A stretch of DNA of 64,000 nucleotides from Collinsella aerofaciens (GTDB lineage Bacteria > Actinomycetota > Coriobacteriia > Coriobacteriales > Coriobacteriaceae), in the NCBI GenBank assembly GCA_008680965.1, contig NAKE01000001.1, forward strand, positions 558,001 to 622,000, in the 5' to 3' direction. The notes below the pieces were generated by a model. It saw nothing but the letters and a program-made list of their open reading frames with translations, was not told where the DNA came from and did not search any database. Of this stretch, positions 41,160-48,762 are shown in pieces. The position numbers and the translations under genes are program-made. Position 1 is the first letter of the stretch, and the number at the start of each line of letters is the position of its first letter.

Positions 41160-41202
41160 AAAGGGGGTGGCATGACCAAAAGGTCTATGCCGCCCCCTTT
41201 TC
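41160..41202 (+). terminator. Terminator after uppP
   Basis: AAAGGGGGTGGCAT (41160-41173) pairs with ATGCCGCCCCCTTT (41187-41200), T-rich end. Confidence 0.8.
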
Positions 41203-41276
41203 ATGCCAATTTGTTCGCTCTGGCCGCCGCTCGCTACCGTGGCCATGACATCGGCGGTTCCGTGATTGTCAATAGA

Positions 41277-41309
41277 TTGGTGCAAAGCAACCTGACCCCA
41301 ATGCACCAA
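41277..41309. repeat. GGGAC-like short palindrome with TTGGTGCA arms
   Basis: TTGGTGCA (41277-41284) and TGCACCAA (41302-41309) enclose AAGCAACCTGACCCCAA. The element at 53630-53660 has the same arms and the complementary centre GGGGTCAGGTTAC. Confidence 0.7.
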
Positions 41310-41448
41310 ATCCGCTGGGGCGGGCCTGACGGTGGCGCACGGAGTCGTGGTGTGATTTGCGTCGGTGTCCGCGCGGCTCGGTATACTGGTACGGCTCAAA
41401 CTATGGCGCCGCCCGCAGGCGCGCCGTCCGTCAGATGAGGAGTCGCCC

Positions 41449-44349
41449 ATGACCCAGCCCCTGCCCTGGGAAAAGAACGCCGCGGTACCCGTACCGCCCG
41501 CGCCGGAACCCGTGCCGCTCGATGCATACACCGCCCCCGCTGCGCCGGAGCCCGAGCTCGTTCCGCTCGACATCTACGACGCTCCCGCGCCGGCGCCCAA
41601 GCCCGCCAAACCGCTCGTCGACATCGACAGCCTTAATCCCGCCCAGCGCGAGGCGGTCCTGTCCACCGAGGGCCCGTTGCTGGTGCTCGCCGGCGCCGGC
41701 TCGGGCAAGACCCGCGTCTTGACCTTCCGCATCGCACATATGCTCGGCGACCTGGGTGTTAAGCCTTGGCAGGTTCTTGCCATTACGTTTACCAACAAGG
41801 CCGCGGCAGAGATGCGCGAGCGTCTGGCGGCACTCATTCCCAGCGGCACCCGTGGCATGTGGGTGTGCACCTTCCATGCTATGTGCGTGCGCATGCTGCG
41901 CGAGGACGCCGACCTGTTGGGCTACACCGGCCAGTTCACCATCTACGATGACGATGACTCAAAGCGCATGGTGCGCGACATTATGCAGGCGCTCGGCATC
42001 GAGCAAAAGCAGTTCCCCATCAACATGATCCGCAGCAAGATTAGCTCGGCCAAAAACGCCATGATCGGCCCCGAGGACATGCTCAAGAGCGCCGATAGCC
42101 CCAACGACAAAAAGGCCGCGCAGGTCTACCTAGAGCTGGAGCGCCGCCTGCGCGCCGCCAATGCGATGGACTTTGACGACCTGCTCGTGCGCGCGCTCGA
42201 GCTGCTGCGCACCCGTCCCGAGGTGCTCGATAGGTACCAAGAGCGCTTCCGCTACATTAGCGTCGACGAGTATCAGGACACCAACCACGTCCAGTACGAA
42301 ATCGCCAACCTGCTGGCCGCTAAGTACCAAAACCTCATGGTCGTGGGCGACGATGACCAGTCCATTTACAGCTGGCGTGGCGCCGACATCACCAACATCC
42401 TGGACTTTGAGAAGGACTTTAAAAACTGCAAGACCGTCAAGCTGGAGCAGAACTACCGCTCCACGGGTCATATCCTGAGCGCCGCCAACGCCGTGGTGCG
42501 TCACAACTCGCAGCGCAAGGACAAGCGCCTGTTTACGGCCGAGGGCGATGGCGAGAAGATCCAGGCCTTCCAGGCGAGCGACGAACGCGACGAGGGTCGC
42601 TGGATTGCCGGCGAGATCGAGAAACTGCATGCCAAAGGCACGAGCTACGACGACATCGCCGTGTTCTATCGCACCAACGCCCAGTCGCGTATCCTCGAAG
42701 ATATGTTCCTGCGCGCGGGCGTGCCCTACAAGATCGTGGGCGGCACGCGATTCTTCGACCGTGCCGAGATCCGCGACGTCATGGCCTACCTTAAGATGAT
42801 CGTGAACCCGGCCGACGAGATGAGCGTCAAGCGCGTCATCAACACACCGCGCCGCGGCATCGGTTCCACCTCGATCCAAAAGATCGAGCAGCTGGCGCGC
42901 GACAACCGCTGCTCGTTCTTCCAGGCTTGCGAGATCGCGTGTGCCGAAACCGGCATGTTTAGCGCCAAGGTGCGCAACGGCCTGTCGAGCTTTGTGTCGC
43001 TGGTGCGCGAGGGTCGCCGCATGGACGGCGAGCTCAAGGACGTTGTCGAGATGATTGTCGATAAGACGGGCCTACTGCAGGCTTTCCGCGCCGAGGGCAC
43101 CATGGAGTCCGAGAGCCGCGCCGAGAACATCCAGGAATTCCTGGGCGTCGCTGCCGAATTTGAGGAGACGCACGAGGACATCGAGGGTACGCTCGAGAGC
43201 TTGGAAGAGCTGCGCGCAGCCGGTGTTGCCGACGTGCCTGCCGGCGCCGAGCCCGAGCCCGTCGTGGTGAGCGCGCCTGCGCCCGAACCGGGGCCATCTG
43301 CCCCGGCATCCTCGTTTGAGGCACTCGTCGGCGCGCGCGATGCCGCGGGCTCCAATCCGCTCGATAGTCTGGCTGCTCCGGCGCTGTCTCCGCAGGATGC
43401 CCTGGCTGCTGCCATCGCGGGCAACGCGTATGCCGCGCCGACGGAGATGCCGGCGGGTGCCGTGCATGCCGACGAGATTGAGCGCACCTACGGTCCGCTC
43501 ACCTGTAAGGCGCTGCCGGCACTCATGGAGTGGCTGGCCCTGCGCTCCGACTTGGATTCCCTGGCCGGCGAGACGCATGCCATCACCATGATGACCATCC
43601 ACTCCGCCAAGGGCCTGGAGTTCCCGGCGGTGTTCGTGGCCGGCATGGAGGAGGGCATCTTCCCGCACGTGCACGACTTTGGCGGCAGCGATGACCCGGG
43701 TAAGCTTGAGGAGGAGCGTCGCCTGGCCTACGTCGCCATCACGCGCGCCCGCAAGCGCCTGTTCCTGACCTATGCGGCCACGCGTCGCACCTACGGCTCG
43801 ACCTCTGCCAACCCGCGCTCGCGCTTCCTCAATGAGATTCCGTTTGAGGATATCGAGTTTAGCGGTATCGGTTCTGCCGGTTTTGAAGGCACGGGCTGGG
43901 AGAAGCGCGGCGACCGTCACGGCACCTTTGGCTCGGGCATGGGTTCGGATATGTATGGCGGCAAGGTGTTTGGCTCGCATACGCGCTCGACCGGCGGTTC
44001 CGGTTCGCGCGGTGGATCGAGCTTTGACGATTTCTTTGGCGGCAGCAGCTACGGGACCGAGCGCCATCGTGGGGTCTCGCCCGACGCCGGCCGTGTTGCC
44101 TCGACCTTTGGCTCGGGCGCGCCGCGAGCCAAAAAGCCGTCGTCCAAGGTGTCCCCGACGGTGGAGCGCAAGGTCGATCGCGCCAGCGCATCGCAGGACT
44201 TTGCCGCGGGCGATACCGTGAGCCATAAGACCTTTGGCACGGGTACCGTGATCTCGGTCGCCGGAGACATGATCGAGGTCCAGTTCGAAAAGACCGGCCA
44301 GACCAAAAAGCTCATGAAGGGATTCGCTCCGATCGTCAAGCTGTCATAA
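41449..44349 (+). CDS. pcrA: ATP-dependent DNA helicase PcrA/UvrD
   Basis: 966 residues, superfamily I 3'-5' helicase for nucleotide excision repair and removal of RecA or stalled polymerase. A Pro/Ala-rich extension (about 1-60) is followed by Q-motif NPAQREAV, Walker A LVLAGAGSGKTR, DEYQDTNHVQ, GDDDQSIYSWRGA, and motif VI VAITRARKRLFLTY. The C-terminal SH3/Tudor-like domain (DTVSHKTFGTGTVISVAGD) binds RNA polymerase in PcrA. A roughly 100-residue low-complexity insertion (around residue 600-700, AGAEPEPVVVSAPAPEPGPS) interrupts domain 2, and a Gly/Ser-rich linker precedes the tail. ATG 41449 follows GATGAGGAG. Confidence 0.96.
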   Translation: MTQPLPWEKNAAVPVPPAPEPVPLDAYTAPAAPEPELVPLDIYDAPAPAPKPAKPLVDIDSLNPAQREAVLSTEGPLLVLAGAGSGKTRVLTFRIAHMLGDLGVKPWQVLAITFTNKAAAEMRERLAALIPSGTRGMWVCTFHAMCVRMLREDADLLGYTGQFTIYDDDDSKRMVRDIMQALGIEQKQFPINMIRSKISSAKNAMIGPEDMLKSADSPNDKKAAQVYLELERRLRAANAMDFDDLLVRALELLRTRPEVLDRYQERFRYISVDEYQDTNHVQYEIANLLAAKYQNLMVVGDDDQSIYSWRGADITNILDFEKDFKNCKTVKLEQNYRSTGHILSAANAVVRHNSQRKDKRLFTAEGDGEKIQAFQASDERDEGRWIAGEIEKLHAKGTSYDDIAVFYRTNAQSRILEDMFLRAGVPYKIVGGTRFFDRAEIRDVMAYLKMIVNPADEMSVKRVINTPRRGIGSTSIQKIEQLARDNRCSFFQACEIACAETGMFSAKVRNGLSSFVSLVREGRRMDGELKDVVEMIVDKTGLLQAFRAEGTMESESRAENIQEFLGVAAEFEETHEDIEGTLESLEELRAAGVADVPAGAEPEPVVVSAPAPEPGPSAPASSFEALVGARDAAGSNPLDSLAAPALSPQDALAAAIAGNAYAAPTEMPAGAVHADEIERTYGPLTCKALPALMEWLALRSDLDSLAGETHAITMMTIHSAKGLEFPAVFVAGMEEGIFPHVHDFGGSDDPGKLEEERRLAYVAITRARKRLFLTYAATRRTYGSTSANPRSRFLNEIPFEDIEFSGIGSAGFEGTGWEKRGDRHGTFGSGMGSDMYGGKVFGSHTRSTGGSGSRGGSSFDDFFGGSSYGTERHRGVSPDAGRVASTFGSGAPRAKKPSSKVSPTVERKVDRASASQDFAAGDTVSHKTFGTGTVISVAGDMIEVQFEKTGQTKKLMKGFAPIVKLS

Positions 44350-44356
44350 TCCCGGC

Positions 44357-44485
44357 GGACCTGGGCGGGCGTATGGGGCAACATCGCCTGCTCGGGCAGT
44401 CCTGCTCGCACGGAGAGCACATTAAGTGCTCTCCGGCTCGTGCGGAACTCGCGATCGATGTTGCCCCATACGCCCGCCCAGGTCC
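44357..44485. repeat. Variable-arm hairpin, family 2, copy 1
   Basis: Perfect 30-bp arms (44357-44386 with 44456-44485) around a 69-nt core that itself folds (GGAGAGCAC with GTGCTCTCC, flanked by CTCGCAC and GTGCGG). The core is the reverse complement of that in copy 2 with one difference, but the arms are unrelated. It starts 8 bp after the pcrA stop. Confidence 0.92.
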
Positions 44486-44569
44486 TTAGATAACGTTGCT
44501 TGCGAACGTCGCTTTGCCCGTTCGCTTTTTGGTCTGGAGGGCCGGGTGGGCTGAATACTTAGACATGGC

Positions 44570-44615
44570 AAGGGGCTCCCCCGTTAAAGAACGGGGGAGC
44601 CCCTTGTTGCGTTTT
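44570..44615 (+). terminator. Terminator upstream of the AbiE-like pair
   Basis: AAGGGGCTCCCCCGTT (44570-44585) pairs perfectly with AACGGGGGAGCCCCTT (44590-44605), followed by GTTGCGTTTT. It closes the pcrA side. Confidence 0.85.
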
Positions 44616-44714
44616 GAATGGTGCGCTTGGCTTTGATGATTGATGATTTTATACGATTCAGTATAATTTCAGATAGACGCTAAAATGTAACCGAAATGAA
44701 AACGGTGATTGTAC
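44616..44714 (+). promoter_or_regulatory. Promoter region of the AbiE-like operon
   Basis: AT-rich, with CAGTATAATTTC as a -10 candidate and TTGATGATTGATG upstream. TATACGATTCAGTATA is an imperfect palindrome over the -10 and may be an operator. Confidence 0.5.
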
Positions 44715-45737
44715 ATGCTGATAAACTGCCTCCCAAAAAGACTCTTCTCTTTAGAGCTCGCTATCGACCCGGAGCCAGTTGAGATGCAGATTCCTCGCAT
44801 GTATCTTGAGCGGTATTCGCTTCGCTTGGCACGGCTCGGCATGTCTAAACAGGGCCGTTTTATTGTTGCGGAACCAAAGGAACCGCCCAGTGTCATTTCG
44901 GCGCGAAATCTCGTCAGTGCGGTGCGCAAGTTAGATGTTCACCCGGTGGTAATTTGCTGGGATGCTATGGATTTAGGTTTTATGCGCGCGCTTTCTTCGG
45001 AGGGAATCGCATATATCCGAGATGAGCGAAATGCGTTCCTGCCGTTTATCGGAGCCGTTATTTCCGATGAGGTGCTGGGTGCTTCTCCCGCTGCTCCGCT
45101 TTCGCCCCAATCTCAACGAATCGTCCTAAATCTCATTGCGGGACGATGGGTTGACTGCTCCGCCGGCGACCTAGCGCGTCTGTGTGGCAAAAGCGCGGCA
45201 AGCGTCAGCGGCTATCTTTCGGAAATCGCCGCTATAGCTCCTGGGTTGATTATGCGGGACGGCAAAAAGCGTATATTGTGCGACGCCGGGCTGTCGACCG
45301 AGACGTTGCTAGATGGGTTTGAGGACTATCTTCGCACGCCAGTTTTAGAGCGAATCCGGCTCAAGAAGGTTATCGAGAGAACAGAGCTACGTGCCGTTGA
45401 TGCGCTGCTTTCCGGTGTGTCTGCCCTTAGCTATATGTCCGACCTTGCCCATGAAGACTCTGCTCCAACCATTGCTCTCGAAAAATATCAGCTAGAGGCC
45501 TTGAAAGAGCATATGGGCGACAGATGGCTGGAGGCTCAGTGGTACGAACCGGCGGCAGTTGTGATTGAGGTCTGGTCGTATCCCGTGGACGCGCCGTCCG
45601 ATATTAGTTTTGACGCGACGGGTTTGCAGTGTGTCGACCCGTTTTCCTTATACGTTGCTTGCGCAAAAGCAGATTACAAAGAAGATCGTCTGCTCGACGC
45701 GGTCGAACAGCTCAGGAGGACGATATGTCAAAAGTGA
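44715..45737 (+). CDS. AbiEi-like antitoxin/regulator with winged helix
   Basis: 340 residues. The N-terminal part (1-125; VVICWDAMDLGFMRALSSEG, AYIRDERNAFLPFIG) resembles the REase-like fold seen in AbiEi-related regulators. A winged helix follows (about 128-195; SPQSQRIVLNLIAG, then ARLCGKSAASVSGYLSEI). The C-terminal third resembles the AbiEi antitoxin tail, with YEPAAVVIEVWSYPVD. The downstream nucleotidyltransferase gene overlaps by 13 bp. ATG 44715 is preferred; TTG 44709 is possible. Low GC compared with pcrA suggests transfer. Family assignment is by pattern only. Confidence 0.65.
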   Translation: MLINCLPKRLFSLELAIDPEPVEMQIPRMYLERYSLRLARLGMSKQGRFIVAEPKEPPSVISARNLVSAVRKLDVHPVVICWDAMDLGFMRALSSEGIAYIRDERNAFLPFIGAVISDEVLGASPAAPLSPQSQRIVLNLIAGRWVDCSAGDLARLCGKSAASVSGYLSEIAAIAPGLIMRDGKKRILCDAGLSTETLLDGFEDYLRTPVLERIRLKKVIERTELRAVDALLSGVSALSYMSDLAHEDSAPTIALEKYQLEALKEHMGDRWLEAQWYEPAAVVIEVWSYPVDAPSDISFDATGLQCVDPFSLYVACAKADYKEDRLLDAVEQLRRTICQK

Positions 45738-46492
45738 GGGGAATAGAGCGATTTGCCGATGCCATGAGCGGCTGTAAAGGCGGTTACGTCCTTATTGGTG
45801 GAGGGGCCTGCAGCGTTCTATTTGACAATGAGGGCGATTCGTTTAGAGCTACTGAAGACTTGGATATCGTCGTAATTGTTGATGGGGAAGGCGTTGAATT
45901 CGCCACTGCATTGTGGGCATTTATCAAAGCTGTCGGATATGAGACTGGGAAGGTCGGCGATGGAAAGTGCACTTACTATCGGTTCTGTTTGCCCGAAGGA
46001 TCAAGGCAAGTCCTAGACTATCCCGGCCAAATTGAGCTATTCGCCCGACATCCTGATTTTGTGCTCGAAGATGAAACGAGCGAAGTGGCACCTCTTTCCT
46101 TTGACGGGGCCGTATCAAGTCTTTCGGCAATTATTCTCGACGATGGCTACTACGAATTTATTCGCGACAACGCAACGAACGTAGAGGGCATTACGTTGCT
46201 CGATGCGCTCCATATCATTCCCCTCAAGATGCGTGCACACATTGATATCAATAGGAGCTATGAAGAAGGGCGCCATTGCAACGATAAAGATCGACGAAAG
46301 CATCGCTCGGATATTGTTCGACTTGCGGGTTTGTTGCCGCCTTCGGCTCGCTTGGAGCTAATAGAGCAAATGAGGGCTGACGCCGGAGACTTCTTTGCGG
46401 ACTTTTCTTCTTATGTAAATCGGCAGACCGATCGTAAAGAGAGAGCGCGTCTTCAGGACACATTATCGTTTCTCGAAAAGGTCTACCTATAG
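45725..46492 (+). CDS. AbiEii/MenT-like nucleotidyltransferase toxin
   Basis: 255 residues. Nucleotidyltransferase features: YVLIGGGACSVLF (G-G-x-A) and ATEDLDIVVIVD giving the D-x-D metal site, then LKMRAHIDI and KHRSDIVRL, which correspond to the K-x-x-A and K/R-x-x-D-I motifs of AbiEii. AbiE/MenAT toxins add nucleotides to tRNA acceptor ends and give abortive phage resistance. ATG 45725 follows AGGAGGACGAT and overlaps the upstream gene, a coupled antitoxin-toxin order. Ended by a terminator at 46518. Confidence 0.75.
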   Translation: MSKVRGIERFADAMSGCKGGYVLIGGGACSVLFDNEGDSFRATEDLDIVVIVDGEGVEFATALWAFIKAVGYETGKVGDGKCTYYRFCLPEGSRQVLDYPGQIELFARHPDFVLEDETSEVAPLSFDGAVSSLSAIILDDGYYEFIRDNATNVEGITLLDALHIIPLKMRAHIDINRSYEEGRHCNDKDRRKHRSDIVRLAGLLPPSARLELIEQMRADAGDFFADFSSYVNRQTDRKERARLQDTLSFLEKVYL

Positions 46493-46517
46493 GCACCTTG
46501 ATTCGTTATGTATGGTG

Positions 46518-46565
46518 AGGGGCTCTCCCGTTTGATGAGCGGGGGAGCCCCTTGTTTCTTTTTGA
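46518..46565 (+). terminator. Terminator after the AbiE-like pair
   Basis: AGGGGCTCTCCCG (46518-46530) pairs with CGGGGGAGCCCCT (46540-46552), then TGTTTCTTTTT. Its right arm is nearly identical to that of the terminator at 44570. Confidence 0.85.
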
Positions 46566-46584
46566 TTGTCGTAACTAGCCAGAG

Positions 46585-46715
46585 GCTCGCCGGGACGGGA
46601 CGCGGGGTTTGGTCGATCGCGAGTTCCGCACGAGCCGGAGAGCACTTAATGTGCTCTCCGTGCGAGCAGGACTGTCCGAGCAGGCGACCAAACCCCGCGC
46701 CCCGTCCCGGCGAGC
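46585..46715. repeat. Variable-arm hairpin, family 2, copy 2 (inverted)
   Basis: 31-bp arms (46585-46615 with 46685-46715) with one mismatch around the 69-nt core in the orientation opposite to copy 1. The two copies bracket the AbiE-like operon. The arms have no resemblance to those of copy 1 beyond the last TCG next to the core. Confidence 0.92.
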
Positions 46716-46732
46716 GCTTGGGGACCGGTGGC

Positions 46733-47665
46733 CTACAGGTGGCTGATGATCAGTTCCATCTTGCCTTCGAGGTCGATGGAGCTGACGGTGCTCGGGGCCA
46801 GCAGGTGGCTTCCCTTGTGGACGGGGTCGCCGCAGACGGTGCCTTCGCCGTCGATGACCGACAGGCACATGAAGGGCCAGCGCTGGTCGAGGGTCTTGCT
46901 GCCGTTGACGCGCACGCGATCGACGGTGTAGCAGGGGTTGGACTCGAGCTCGGTCACGCCGTCCACCTCGGGCGCGGTCACCGTGCCGTCGGTCGGAGCC
47001 TGAGCATCAAAGTCGATGCAGTCGAGGCTCTGCTCAATGTGCAGCGGGCGCAGGTTGCCGTCAGTGCCGGGACGGTCGTAGTCGTACAGACGATACGTCA
47101 CGTCGCTCGACTGCTGCGTCTCCAAAATGAGCGTGCCGGTCTTGATGGCGTGCACGGTACCGGAATCAATCTGGAAAAAGTCGCCCTTGTGAATCGGCAA
47201 CACGTTGAGCATGTCGTCCCAACGTCCTTCCTCGATCATTTGTGCGGCCTCGGCGCGGTCCTTGGCACGCTGGCCGACGATGATCGTGGCGTCGGGCTCG
47301 CAGTCCAGCACATACCAACACTCGGTTTTGCCCAGGCTACCGTTCTCGTGCTCGGCAGCGTACTCGTCGTTGGGATGAATCTGGATCGAAAGGTCGTCCT
47401 TGGCGTCCAGAATCTTAATGAGCAGCGGGAACTCCTTGCCCTCGCAGTTGCCAAAGAGCTCGCGATGCTCGGCCCACAGCCACGACAGCGTGTGGCCGGC
47501 ATACGGGCCCTCCGCAATCTGGCAGTCGCCGTTGGGGTGGGCCGAGATGGCCCAGCACTCACCGATGGGGCCATCGGGAATGTCGTAGCCAAATGCGGTT
47601 TCGAGCTGGCGACCGCCCCAGATCTTCTCGTGGAAGATCGGCGTCAGTTTAATCAAATCGGACAT
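46733..47665 (-). CDS. manA: Mannose-6-phosphate isomerase, class I
   Basis: 310 residues. Interconverts mannose-6-P and fructose-6-P using zinc. Cupin motifs: FHEKIWGGRQLE at the N-terminus, KILDAKDDLSIQIHPNDEYA with zinc-binding Gln-x-His, GKTECWYVLD, and IDSGTVHAIKTG. Start set at 47665 because GAGGT lies six bases upstream; ATG 47671 touches it. It is next to, and in the same direction as, the GntR regulator of the beta-glucoside locus. Confidence 0.95.
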   Translation of the reverse strand: MSDLIKLTPIFHEKIWGGRQLETAFGYDIPDGPIGECWAISAHPNGDCQIAEGPYAGHTLSWLWAEHRELFGNCEGKEFPLLIKILDAKDDLSIQIHPNDEYAAEHENGSLGKTECWYVLDCEPDATIIVGQRAKDRAEAAQMIEEGRWDDMLNVLPIHKGDFFQIDSGTVHAIKTGTLILETQQSSDVTYRLYDYDRPGTDGNLRPLHIEQSLDCIDFDAQAPTDGTVTAPEVDGVTELESNPCYTVDRVRVNGSKTLDQRWPFMCLSVIDGEGTVCGDPVHKGSHLLAPSTVSSIDLEGKMELIISHL

Positions 47666-47738
47666 ATTCATACCTCATTGTGTTGCGCGGGCGCTGCGTA
47701 AAACTGTTCAAAACGAGCGCCCGCATGACTGCAAAAAC

Positions 47739-48458
47739 CTATGCCAACGTTACGTTGTGCAACTCAAAGCGGTCGCCAACGTTGCGCGAGACCGAATACT
47801 CAAAGGCGGCGCCGCTGTCCAAAAAGCCAATCTGCTTGAGCTCGAGCAGGGGAGAGCCAGGTTTGGTGTCCAGGCGCTCAGCTTCTTCCTTGGTTGCTGC
47901 CACGGCGCGAATGGTACGGTGGAAGCTCGAAATTTTCAGCCCGCATTGCTCGCGGATGAAATGGTAGACCGATCCGTACAGGTCCTTCTTTTTAAGGCCC
48001 GGAATCAGCTCGAGCGGCATGTAGGTGTACTCGATAACGATGGGCTTCTCATCGGCCTGACGCACGCGCACGATGTGATAGGCAAAGTCATCCTCGGCAA
48101 TTCCCAGCTGGGCTGCGATGTCCGCTGGTGGATTAACAATCGAGAAATCGTAGACCACCGAGGTCACCTTCTCCCCGCGGTGCTCATACGAAAAACCCTG
48201 GGCACGGTCGTTTTTGCCCTGGAAAAACGCCTGGCCGGGAAGCCCCGCCGTGTCCTTAACGTAGGTACCCGATCCACGACGGCTGGTAATTAGACCTTCC
48301 TCGGTGATTTGCTCGATAGCTCGTTTGACAGTGATTTTGGAAACGCTATAGAGCTCACAGAACTCAACGACGGTGGGAAGCTTGTCGCCCGGTTTAAGAG
48401 CGCCATCCTCGATACTTCGACGAATATCTGCAGCTATCGCCTCGTATTTGGGAATCAT
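47739..48458 (-). CDS. GntR-family regulator with UTRA ligand domain
   Basis: 239 residues. GntR winged helix (1-70; DIRRSIEDGALKPGDKLPTV, then GLITSRRGSGTYV) and a UTRA domain (about 85-235; EHRGEKVTSVVYDF, then the closing VSRNVGDRFELHN) that binds sugar phosphates. Divergent from the GH1-PTS operon, which it probably represses until a phosphorylated beta-glucoside is present. ATG 48458 follows AAAGGAGGTTCC. Confidence 0.94.
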   Translation of the reverse strand: MIPKYEAIAADIRRSIEDGALKPGDKLPTVVEFCELYSVSKITVKRAIEQITEEGLITSRRGSGTYVKDTAGLPGQAFFQGKNDRAQGFSYEHRGEKVTSVVYDFSIVNPPADIAAQLGIAEDDFAYHIVRVRQADEKPIVIEYTYMPLELIPGLKKKDLYGSVYHFIREQCGLKISSFHRTIRAVAATKEEAERLDTKPGSPLLELKQIGFLDSGAAFEYSVSRNVGDRFELHNVTLA

Positions 48459-48762
48459 GGAACCTCCTTTCCGACATATATGAATACAAAAAGTAAGTAT
48501 AACCCTCAACAGGGCATCCATATTACTTTTATCTAAGAAGTTCGAGAAAGAAAAAAGAAAAAGACGCTTTACTTTTAAAATTAGAACGCTATAGTTTAAG
48601 CAACGAACGGAATCCTTCCGCACAACAGGATCGACCGTTTGGGGACGGTTTTGTTTTGGCGGGTTGGATATCGGTATGGCCGGTGCGCGCCCGCGCCGGA
48701 TAACCTGCCAAAGCAAACCCGTCTCCAACCGGAAGCTCTAGAACACGAAAGCGAGGACTTTG
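48459..48762 (+). promoter_or_regulatory. Divergent control region between gntR and the beta-glucoside operon
   Basis: AT-rich left half with AAAAAGTAA (48488-48496) and TTACTTTT at 48523-48530 and 48569-48576, forming an inverted pair plus a third copy: candidate GntR operators. The right half holds a long inverted repeat (see 48635-48732) ahead of the GH1 ribosome binding site. No gene. Confidence 0.6.
48635..48732 (+). promoter_or_regulatory. Long leader hairpin before the beta-glucoside operon
   Basis: CCGTTTGGGGACGGTTTTGT and onward (48635-48665) pairs with 48702-48732; 29 of 31 positions can pair in RNA counting G-U. It lies 18-20 bp before the GH1 ribosome binding site, so it is in the mRNA leader. 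The arm motif AACCTGCCAAAGCAAACC recurs at 52580. Confidence 0.65.

Noticed and set aside
44357..46715. Integron attC sites or ordinary transposon ends
   Set aside because: No integrase, no attC R/L boxes, and terminal arms differ between the two copies, unlike transposon inverted repeats.
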